Source: Glebionis coronaria
Taxonomy: Eukaryota; Streptophyta; Magnoliopsida; Asterales; Asteraceae
Length of the DNA stretch: 64,000 bases
Direction of reading: 5' to 3'
NCBI GenBank assembly: GCA_025667525.1
Contig: CM046881.1
Location: forward strand, 32,534,665 to 32,598,664
The first letter of the stretch is position 1. Each line of letters begins with the position of its first letter. The position numbers were made by a program, and so were the translations under genes. Under the pieces are notes generated by a model. The model saw nothing but the letters and a program-made list of their open reading frames with translations. It had not been told where the DNA came from and ran no database searches. Positions 45,462 to 54,981 of this stretch are shown here, in pieces.

Positions 45462-48400
45462 TGGTTTTGATAACTTCTTGTAGATCTGTGTTGAGTCAAT
45501 GTATGCTCGACACGTTTTGTAAGGAACACTTTATCCCTTCTTGTGTTCATCCTGTTTTGGCGAGCCCGAATAGTAGTATTCGCGACACTCCCCCTGGGAA
45601 GATCGGGGTTTATACTCGGTTTTTTTTATTGGGCTTGTTATCGCCTTTCTTTTTCTACCTTTTTTGTTGAGGCCCTCAGTTATTTCGGCATATATCCTTC
45701 TCAATTCATGTCATAGCCGTTATCAAGATCTTTCATTTTGAAGTTTGCTATTATGCCAGCAATATCGTGCCTTCCGTCGAGTTGTTTCGTGTATTTTATG
45801 TGAGTTCTTATAGCAATGGGTGGATGTCCTTTAGTAAGCATTCTCCATCTAGTCCTACTTGTTATACGAAGGAGCTTGATCCTGTGAAGAATTGGATGAA
45901 CCGCTTCTTTTTTATAGACTCCTCTGTTTTCAGGGTTCCCATTGCGTGGTCTGGTGGGAAATTGCCAAGGGACCCTACCCCTAGTGCTCATGAGTATAAA
46001 GCGTGTGAAGGAAGTTATCACATGAACCACCCCACCCCCTTCCGGGAGTACCCGGAGGTGTTTCTGTGTGTGGTTGGCATTAGTCGCCATTACACTTTTG
46101 GGTGAGATTTTTATCCCGCTTTTATTGACTCTTTTGGAGAGGGTGGGTTCTTCGCGCTTTCCTATTTTGTATTCTCCTTTTGGATATACTTGTGTATCTT
46201 TTGTTAACCTTTTCTTTCTATTTTGTTTGCAGAGATGTCCTTGTTTGATTTCATTTCTTGCGATGATCCCAACACAATGAGGATTATCGACCAACCTATT
46301 CTGCCAGGTCAGATTCTCCTTCTTGAGGCTACAACTAGTCGAACTGGACACCTGGGGGATTGATTGATCCTGTTGCGCGAGATGTTGCTGGTGCTAGCGT
46401 GGTTACGTCCTTGGTTAATGCACGAGTTGTTGATTCCGGCGTCCATAGTTCAGAGGTTGTATCCGCTCCTCCTGTTTCTTCTAATGTTTCCGGAAGGGTA
46501 GTTTGTGGTTCTTCTTCGAGGGGGTTAGGTTCCCAGAGGAAGAGGGTTTTTCAAGGTTTTGTTGCTGCGACACATCCTGCAAAGAAGTTAAGAAAGGATC
46601 ATGGTTCGACTTCTATTCCGTCCACTAGGGGTAAGTCTTTGGAAGCTATTGCTTCGCTGGTTTCGTCCGGGCCAGGTAGTTCTTCTATTCACGTGTCTTT
46701 TTTATCAGGTTCTTTGTCTTTTTCTCCTTCTGATGATGATGAGTGTTCAGATTCTCCTTTAGTTCGTACTCGGGATCCTACTACAAGGTTTGTTGTTTCT
46801 CCTGACTGTTCTGATGAGTTGATCGCCGAGGAAATGAGTTTGAATAACTTGGGTTTTATTTTTCCTAGGTTGGTTATGTCTACTGCTTTAGTTATGAATT
46901 CGATGGTGGTTTCCATTCCTTCATCCAATTTGCCAACTACTCTGGTGCTTGTTACCGCGGTTTCTACGGTTCTTACTTCTAGTTTGCCTACCACTCCGGT
47001 CAGTGTTTGTTGCGATGGTGTCTACAATTCCTCTTCTTGATTATGATGTCATTCTATTCAGGGCTCAATTTAATGTGGGCGGTCCTTCGTAGTATGTAGG
47101 GGGACAAGTGGAAATTGATGGTTTTTTCCCGTAGTGAAATCTTTACACAGGAACGCTTGGCTGAGGTTTATGTGCCTCGTTGGTCTGTTACTAATGGTTC
47201 TACTCTTGATGATCCTGAAGTCTGCCAGAGTTTAGTCGATCGTGTTACTCCGCCTGGTTTTTTCAGTCGACTTCGTAGTATGGGTTTGGATCAGTTGTTT
47301 GCTGATTTTAACGTTGGGTCCGCCCGTCAAGTAGGTATGGGTTATGTGTTAAGGGTGCATTTTGAAAAGTGTTTAGAGGAAGTCCATTGGTTGCGCTTGG
47401 AGCATGTTGAGGCCTCTCAACCGTTATTAGAGAAGGAGGCTAAAATTCAGTCCCTGAAAGCCAAGGTAGCTGATCTTGAGAAGGAGAATGTTGTGATTTT
47501 AGAGCTTCGTAGTCGGATTTCCTTTTTGGAGAGTGTGAAGGATACTTTGTCTTCAGATTTGTCAGTTAAGGTGGCTGAGAATGATGTTCCGCATGGCCAA
47601 GTTAAATCTCTCTCTAAGTCTGTTGAAAGTGTTGGGGCTCGGGTATTGGAGTTAAAAGGTTTGGGGGTGATTTGGCTGATCAGTTATCTGCTAGAGATTC
47701 CACTGTCTCCAAGTTGAATGCTCTTCTTTCCTTCCTTTATGAGGAAGTATTGCCTCGATTCCTAATTGTTGCAGCGGCACAACGGTGGATTGTAGGTTTT
47801 GGTCTTCGCTTGTTCATGGAATTGTTCCGTAAGTCTAGCGCTTACAGTGAGTCTTTTGGTCTTACCATGACTTGTGCTCAATATTTAGGTATCCATAAGG
47901 GTTTAGAGAGTGGATTAAGCATGGGAAGGAAGGGATAACTCTGTCCTAAGTCAAGGCTTCTGATCCTTCGGCTAAAGCGAAGTCTGAGGCTACTGTTCAT
48001 GCCTTTGCTTCCATAGAGTTTCCCTTCCTTGACTTGTTAGAGTCTCATAGGGATGATGAGGTCGACGTTTGATGGTCGACATGAAGTCTGAGAGTTGGGC
48101 TCAGGGTGGCGGGCTTCTTCTTTCTTCCTGTATGTGATGGTCTTTCTACTAGTTATCGAGATTTTGGGCGGGGGTTCCCCCCGCTATCCTCTTGGAGGAA
48201 GTTCGTGCTAAGTTTCAAGATCATTTGTCCAATGCATCTCAGAGTGGTACGGCGGAGGGTTTTATGGATGACTTTTTTCCTTTTCGCTTTAGGGCAGGTA
48301 GTAGGTCCGGAGGGGTTGGTGTCTCAGGAGTTGAAGTTGTTGTGGTTACTACTTCTCCTTTGGATATCTTAGACTACAACACTGAGCCTAGTTTTAGTGT

Positions 48401-48480
48401 GGTGTTTCTCTTAATGCATTGGAGTCTATTACTCCTTCTGACCAATCCCCTATTTTCAGGTATTGTTGGATTCTGAATTC
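45462..48480 (+). pseudogene. PF04195-type ('putative gypsy transposon') ORF, decayed
   Basis: Starting MVLITSCRSVLSQCMLDTFC, with PPGKIGVYTRFF soon after, the translation continues in other frames through GWMSFSKHSPSSPTCYTKEL, NRFFFIDSSVF and PFREYPEVFLCVVGISRHY. A GT-AG intron (about 46102-46232) follows, then a Ser/Thr-rich low-complexity stretch (46360-47040), VYVPRWSVTNGSTLDDPEVC, FADFNVGSARQ and a coiled coil (47400-47650). This order is that of the large plant proteins annotated as transposase (putative) gypsy type. Frameshifts near 45640 and 47040-47110 and several stops inactivate it. Function of the family is unknown. It sits next to, and antisense to, the LTR at 44455-45030. Confidence 0.75.
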
Positions 48481-48633
48481 CCATAATTCAGGTATAATCT
48501 CCCAAAGAACATAGTGTTCCATTTTCAGGTATTGTTGGATTCTGAATTCCCATAATTCAAAGTTTTCAGGATCCAACATGGGTAACTTGAGGTTATTGTG
48601 GTTGTTGCTGTTTGAGGATGAGTCTGAAGACAT
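48394..48633 (-). pseudogene. Ty1/copia gag 5' fragment
   Basis: Beginning at 48633, 49 bases after the primer site, the frame encodes LKLPMLDPENFELWEFRIQ and HYVLWEIIP, the N-terminal gag (DUF4219/UBN2-like) signature of copia elements. The segment ELWEFRIQQYLK occurs twice because 38 bp are repeated at 48455-48492 and 48523-48560. Downstream gag-pol is missing. Confidence 0.8.
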
Positions 48634-48681
48634 GTTTGCTATGAGGATTTTGTTCTTGATTTAGACAAAGTTTCTCAACAA

Positions 48682-48693
48682 GCTCTGATACCA
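48682..48693 (-). other. Primer-binding site (tRNA-Met type) of the copia fragment
   Basis: TGGTATCAGAGC on the minus strand lies two bases inside the LTR end. Confidence 0.85.
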
Positions 48694-48695
48694 CT

Positions 48696-49270
48696 TGTTG
48701 ATCCCAAAGTTCGATCTTAAACCTTAATAGCTTGTTTAAGGGTTGTGAAAGAGAGAAAGAATTCAATCTAACACTAGAGAAACTTTGCAAAGCAAAGTAA
48801 CTAAACAAGATGCGGAATATAATGTTTAGCACAAGAACAAATGTGATTGAAACATTGAACTTTAATATATCAAAGATATACGAATACCCTAAAATGGTAT
48901 TAGGGTTTACAAAACCTTAAAGTACTATAATGAAAGACAAATGAGAAAAGACCCACTTTGCATGCTCACCTAGTGAGTCCTTTTATAGCCACAAGGACTC
49001 ACGTACAAGATCACTACTAACAAACTTGGAAAGTATTAAGGAATAGTAACTGAAACGCGTAAAAATCTATTCCATGTTTATCTTTGACAGCAGGGCCTTT
49101 GACTTCAGCAGGGGAACCAATCCCCATGCCTTTGTTATTTAGCAGGGGGAACTTACTCTAGCAGGGGTACGAATAATCAACTAGCAGGGAAACAACTAAG
49201 CATAGATTTATTCCCAACAGAAGCTACACATATATTGTCATCTTTGTAGGCATAATCTGAGGCATCAACA
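48696..49270 (-). repeat. 5' LTR of a Ty1/copia element, 575 bp
   Basis: The ends TGTTGATCCC and GGCATCAACA are short inverted repeats with TG/CA termini, and the primer site follows on the left. The element is oriented leftward and has lost its body beyond the gag start. The right flank, from 49271, is the end of another copia element, so this one inserted into it. Confidence 0.85.
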
Positions 49271-49490
49271 ATTCAGTGGACTTCATTACAAAATCTTTGC
49301 TGCCAAAAGTTTTTTGAGCAACAGACCGACCTTTGACGCTTGAAAGATATACTTTAATTTGAGGAGGAGTATTATGCACACTGCTCTCTTTTTCCCTTCT
49401 CAAGTTTTTATCCCACCAGGTTTTTTCTTGATAAGGTTTTTAATGAGGCAGATTATGAAGTATAACAAACGGTGAATATCCAATGAGTAG
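49271..49490 (+). pseudogene. Ty1/copia pol C-terminus and 3' untranslated remnant
   Basis: The frame DFITKSLLPKVF matches the extreme C-terminus of copia RNase H ('ADxFTKSLP'). It is followed by the typical 3' leader containing CTCTTTTTCCCTT, ATCCCACCAGGTTTT and AAGGTTTTTAATGAGGCA before the LTR. Confidence 0.75.
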
Positions 49491-49688
49491 TGTTATAAAT
49501 ATATTTATTTATGTATATTCACCATGAATGTATAGTTTATTAACCTTTAATTAGTGGTTAATTTTCTAGGAGGTTACACTCTCTAAAGACTTATATATAA
49601 AGGAAACATTGTATTCATTAGGAGAACACTACTCAATAAGAATCATCTCCTTCCTCTTCAATCTCTCATTTTTCTACATTTTATAACA
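49491..49688 (+). repeat. Short copia 3' LTR, 198 bp
   Basis: It begins TGTTATAAATATATTTATTT and ends ATTTTATAACA, with inverted TGTTATAA/TTATAACA termini. Internally it has TATATATAAAGG near 49590. The preceding purine-rich CCAATGAGTAG replaces the usual CCAAGGGGGAG. Confidence 0.75.
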
Positions 49689-49808
49689 ATTATGTGTTTA
49701 TCATATTTGATTTGTATGGTTCTTGCAAGTATTTTAATATTAATTAATCTACTTTATTTATGATATGTTCTCGAGATCCTTCGTTAAAGAAAGTGAAAAT
49801 TTAATAAA

Positions 49809-51369
49809 GAGTAAAATGCAAATATGCTCCCTGGGGTATTCTAAATTTGCATGTTTTCTCCCCAACTATGCGAAAGTGCAGGCGGCCTCCCCGACGACGG
49901 GCATAAGTAGCAAGGAACCTCCCTGATCGTTAACTCTGTTAAGTTTTCGCCGTTATCTTCTTTCTTGTCAAGGGTATGATCGTCTTTTCCTTTATTTTTA
50001 GTAGCAAAGTTTTTATTAGATTGGATTAATACTCCCTATAACAAACACTTCATCTTCCTCACACACACATTAAATCAAAATTCCCAACCTCATAGAGTGG
50101 TTCAGCTAGGAAAATTTGTTAACGTGTAAAAAGGATTCAATACCAAATTCAAACTCATAGAAATAGACCTTAACTTATAGCGTGGTTCAGCTAGGTCCTG
50201 ATAACACGTTTGGTGTCATTGTCTGGATAATAAGGATTTCTTAGATATATATATCTACTTTTCTACTAGTTGCATGATAGACTTTTTTCAACATGGAATG
50301 TTTAAATAAACATATATACTAGTAATACAATTTTCAACCTTTTCTATAGCCATGGAGTTAATCTTTAGCATTGAGCAATTATGACAGACTGAACCACACA
50401 AAACAAAAGAATATTACTATGACCTGAACAAGAAATGATAACATTGAGCAATTATATAAACTTATGTCTTATTTTCTAGAGTGAGTTAGTCACAGACTGA
50501 ACCGAATACATAAAGTGCTTGTACCAAAATCATTATCAATTTAGTAATAATTACATTTATATAAATTTATTAGTATATGATTAACACACCAATAGTTAAG
50601 GCTGTGCCGTTCATCTTGTCAAGCGAGTTATGCAGCAACCAAATTGATATTATCATACGCTCACTTAACCATTAAAGATATTTGTTCATATTAACAAGTG
50701 TATATACATACTCAACTACTGAATTAAAGGAGTTTGTAAATCCTATTCCTATCATTAGTCACCGCTAACCACTATCCCAAAAGAGGTACGTTTTATAGTA
50801 TCTTAGATCTGCACCCTATAGCCACATATTAGTATGAACGGATTTGGTTAATTTGGCTTGTTTGATTGAAGAAATATAATGTATCTTAGATCTTCATAAA
50901 AGTCTTGGTGGTTGGTTGTTGTAGAAATTAGCACGGTAAACGAAATAGTTTTGGATAAAAGAGATTTGAATAATCTTGATTATGAATTGATTTTGTAACT
51001 TTAGAAAAAACAACATCTGACTTGGATGAATAATTTTGATTACGAATAGATAAAAAAAGCTGCAGGAAAAAAATTAGGGTGTATGAGTTTTGAGGTTGGG
51101 GATTTTCATCTAATGTGTGTGTGAGGAAGAAGTGTTTGTTACAGGGAGTATTAATGCAATCTAATAAAACTTTGCTACTAAAAATAAAGGAAAAGATGAT
51201 CATATCCTTGACAAGAAAGAAGATAATGGTGAAAACGTAACAGAGGTAACGACCAAGGAGGTTCCTTGCTACTTATGCCCGTCGTCGGGGAGGCCGTCTG
51301 CACTTTCGCATAGTTGGGGAGAAAACATGCAAATTTGGAATACCCAGGGAGCATATTTGCATTTTACTC
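49809..51369. mobile_element. Long-TIR MULE, 1561 bp
   Basis: The terminal inverted repeats are about 300 bp and nearly identical, starting GAGTAAAATGCAAATATGCT and including CTCCCCAACTATGCGAAAGT. The 9-bp duplication TTTAATAAA flanks both ends (49800-49808 and 51370-51378). No transposase is present. Inside, GTGGTTCAGCTAGG occurs twice (about 50099 and 50182). Confidence 0.9.
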
Positions 51370-51420
51370 TTTAATAAATGAAAGTAAAGTATTTAATTCC
51401 AATATTTGGATGAAACATTT

Positions 51421-51598
51421 TACTTTCATTTCCTTTCAAATTCAACCAAATAATACTTCACTTACTTTCATTTCCTTTTAAATTCAATCAAAATAATACT
51501 TCACTTCACTTTCATTTCCTTTCAAATTCAAGCAAAATAATACTTCACTTTATTTCTATTTCTTTCAAATTCAACTATATAATACTTTACTTTACTTC
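51421..51598. repeat. Minisatellite, about four units of 43-46 bp
   Basis: ACTTTCATTTCCTTT, AAATTCAA and AATAATACTTCACTT recur four times with small length changes. Confidence 0.88.
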
Positions 51599-52297
51599 CA
51601 TATCTTTTATTTTCCCTAAATGAAATACTTGAGAATGCAACTTTTTCTCACTTTGCTTTCATTTTATTTTTTTTCTTTTAAAAAATCTGGAGAAACAATG
51701 TTATTGAACAATCCATTATAAAGATCATTATGTATATTAGTGTTTTTGTGATATAATATTTAGTATATGCTTTGAGTTCTTTGCTTTTTGCCAAGTGATT
51801 TGAGTTGCTAGTTCTCACATGTGCCCTTTTGCTTGATTTATAACTAAGGTTAGTTTAGCTCACTAATTGTCCATCCGATTAGCAATTCATGTGAACTCGA
51901 CCTTTTCAATACGAATTTTGATGCACCACGAACGCAGATGAGAGAATTTGGTACGTTTGCTTTTTTGTAAGATTTTCACCCGAATTAAATTCGAACCGAT
52001 TAACCCGAACCGACCGATTCCCATCCTAAGCCTAAACAAGGGCTTGTTAAACTACTACTAGCTAGTAACAAAAAACAGTGTAGTCAGTGATCTAAAAAAA
52101 CTTGTTTCGAAAAATACACACACTCCACCTCGTTTACATCTATGGAAATGAAACAAAATTTTAAGGTTTAACTTTTAATTATTTAATAATTTAGTCAGAA
52201 TCCAAAACCTGGGTTAACATTTCTTCAAGTTTAAGGAGGTATGAATTAAGTCTTTTCAAAGTTAAATTGTATTATAAAAATTCACCTGTTTAGGAAA
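51599..52297. other. Intergenic; nothing recognised
   Basis: AT-rich, with scattered stops in all frames. No gene or clear repeat boundary is seen. Confidence 0.5.
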
Positions 52298-52535
52298 GTG
52301 TGTTTGGTATTTTTAGAAGCTTGAGCAGGTTGCTGGAGGTGATGCTGGAGCATGTAACTTGAGCTTATTTCACATGCTACTTTAATTAGCATGCCATTTA
52401 GGAGCTTATTTTTTTAACAAGCTCCCTCAAGCTCTGTCAACCAAACGAGACTTATTTTTAATAGTAGCTTGTTTTTTAAAAACAATAAGCTCAAACTACG
52501 ATAAGCTCTGATAAGCTCACGCGCCAAACATAGCC
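52298..52535. mobile_element. Probable hAT-like MITE, about 238 bp
   Basis: The ends GTGTGTTTGGTATTTTTAGA and (inverted) GGCTATGTTTGGCGCGTGAG share the TGTTTGG core. The interior repeats AGCTTGAGC/GATAAGCTC in both orientations. No exact target duplication was found. Confidence 0.5.
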
Positions 52536-53622
52536 TAAGACGAATAAAGAAACAAAAGATTAAGGAAATCATAAACCTTCCCTAATTATGTAACTGGTGG
52601 TGGTGGTGGTATAAATTAAATTTTTAGGCTTATCTTTATTTAATAATTTATTCGGAATCCAAAACCTGAATCAAGTTTCGATTTTTCCTAAACTTTAAGG
52701 TATCAAATCCAAACTTTACACTTGTTATTCATGGTTTTACCTCTTTCTTGACTTCTCTAAAATAGAATTGATCATAATCCGAGCCTTTTTAAGTCTTTCT
52801 GCACTTTTTCTATAAGTTTCTGCCAACTAGCTAGTTATGGCTTTTCCTCCTCTTCTTGTTTGATTTATGCCTACGGTTAGTTTGCTCATTAGGTGTTGTT
52901 ATGTGTTGGTACTTATTTTATAAGGTTTCGCAAGTTATTTGACGTTTTGCTTGTCACATATGCCCTCCTCCTACTTGATCCATGTAACAAGATTATGTCT
53001 TTTTCGTCCTTAATTTGTTCAAACATTTTATAAAAATTCAAACTAGTGCACTCTTTTTAAGTTTTACCTATTAATTTCATGTTTTTTTTTCCCTCTTTTC
53101 TAAGAAAACTGTTATTTGCTTCAGTAACTTTTTTTTTGTTTAGTCTTATACTTTTTACAAGGTTAATTAATCGATTTTGTTTGATTTGGGTTCGAATGTT
53201 ATATAAAGATCTGATAAAATCAGCCGTTAGTTATTACTGGCTCGTCAGGAGTAAGTAACTACTAGGAATTAAGGGTGTCAGTTAAATAACGGAAGTTTGA
53301 TAGGCCAATTACTCTATGAGAAAAATTAGACATATTCTAATCATCTACATCCATCCTATAGTTATTATTTCACTATTTGCTTTCAAGCTCTTAGCCTTTT
53401 TTTCATTATATTTGCTTGCTGCGAGGACTTTTTCATTTTTTGGCCTACCCTATTGAAAACTCTTGCTCTCTCACTGCTTAGGTTTTTTTTTTTTTTTTTT
53501 TTTGTGAGAATTTCATGCTTTTTGTATCAACCATAACCAAATACGGACTAATTACTTGCCCGCTAGATGAAGTATGAGGTGCGATAAAAATACTGCTTTC
53601 AAAGTTTTAAATACATTGCTGT
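52536..53622. other. Intergenic; no gene seen
   Basis: Includes a GGT trinucleotide run near 52595 and a T-run of about 24 at 53485-53505. No ORF of note. Confidence 0.5.
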
Positions 53623-53630
53623 GTTGTAAG

Positions 53631-54874
53631 CTTGGTTTAAAAATGCGCGCATCATTGCGCAAATTGCGCGCATCATTGCATTGCTTTTAGGAATTCGCAT
53701 CAAGGTGCCTGATGCTAGGCCATCCCAAAATGCGCTCGCATTAGATCGCAACTTGTCGCATTTTTGTAATGCTAGCAACAGTCGCAATTGTCGCAATATG
53801 GTTTTTATGTAATTTTGTAATAAAATAAACCATTTGGAAGAAGCTAGAGTATCATAATAGACTTTCAAAAATAGAATTTGTCTAAAAACGTCCAAAACAA
53901 ACATAACACGAACATCCAAAATACCCTTTATTCATGATTATGCACCATTAACATTATTAAAAATCTCGCAAACAATCATTTTATTGTCTCTTCATGTTGT
54001 GTAAGATGTTATATTTTTATTTGATCATGCATAATCATATATGTTAAATAATAAAGCTAGGAATCATATTGGGATTCGAATTTGACAAATAATTTCTGTT
54101 TTGACTTTTTTTATTGATTTAATTATGAATGAATTAAGATTTATTAGCCACTTGTATAACTTATAAGTATACCTTCAGTACATTATAATATTATTTCATC
54201 ATGTATATATAGGACGAACTCTAATCATTCACAGCTTCACGTTCAACCACATTCAGTGGTAACAATAACAAGGATCATGTAGAAATTATGGAATTCAAAA
54301 TCCAAAATTCAAAATAAATGTGTTCGTGTTGTTCGATAGTAACTAACGAAGGAAGTCTCGTTCAAAAAATTTTTAGTTAGAGTCTATAATGTTGTTTCTA
54401 AGTATTTTTGTCATGACTTAGAGGATCTACAATGGCCAAGTCTTTCAAAGACTTAGAACATTGAATGCATTTACTGCAAATATCATTTACACACTACAAC
54501 TTGAAGTAAAAGCTTTTTGTTTGTCAAGCTTTTTTAAAAAGCTTTTCAAAAAGCTTACATTGCAATGCACAAAAACATGCCAAAACACTTTTTTGCATAG
54601 TAAAAAGTCTTTGCCAACTTTTGCCATTGTGGGTGCTCTTAGTGACTTATTTGTATTAGAAGTAGAGTATTTGCCTATTTTACATATCTTAGTGGCTTAT
54701 TTGTAAATTTATTGCATTCACTTGCTACTTTGTTTAAATTACTACGTAGAAATACATGTTTCAATTTGTTTTAATACAAAACGCATCGCGTCCAAATTGC
54801 GATCGCATTCGCATCACGCATCGGTATTTTTTAACTTTAACGCATCAGATCGCTAAACGCAATTTTAAACCAAG
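53631..54874. mobile_element. hAT-like element, 1244 bp, immediately upstream of the F-box/KIB gene
   Basis: The ends CTTGGTTTAAAAATGCG and (inverted) CTTGGTTTAAAATTGCG are flanked by the perfect 8-bp duplication GTTGTAAG (53623-53630 and 54875-54882). The subterminal regions are dense in TCGCAT/ATGCGA-type motifs. A Tourist-like MITE is nested inside. No transposase is present. Confidence 0.88.
54421..54638. mobile_element. Tourist-like MITE nested in the hAT element, 218 bp
   Basis: The inverted ends GAGGATCTACAATGGCCAAG and GAGCACCCACAATGGCAAAA are flanked by TTA (54418-54420 and 54639-54641). Confidence 0.82.
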
Positions 54875-54981
54875 GTTGTAAGCTTTAAGATTCTAATTTT
54901 CTTATTAATTTTGGATTAATAACATTATGACACCTTGCACAGGCGCATTCATACGGTATAACAAAGATTATCTTATCTTAG

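Noticed and set aside
45701..46351. 216-codon open frame on the minus strand
   Set aside because: It is antisense to the PF04195-type ORF, which has clear family resemblance on the + strand; the minus frame resembles nothing known.
49800..51378. Minus-strand 91-codon frame (50928-51203) as a gene
   Set aside because: It overlaps the terminal inverted repeat of the MULE and shows no family resemblance.
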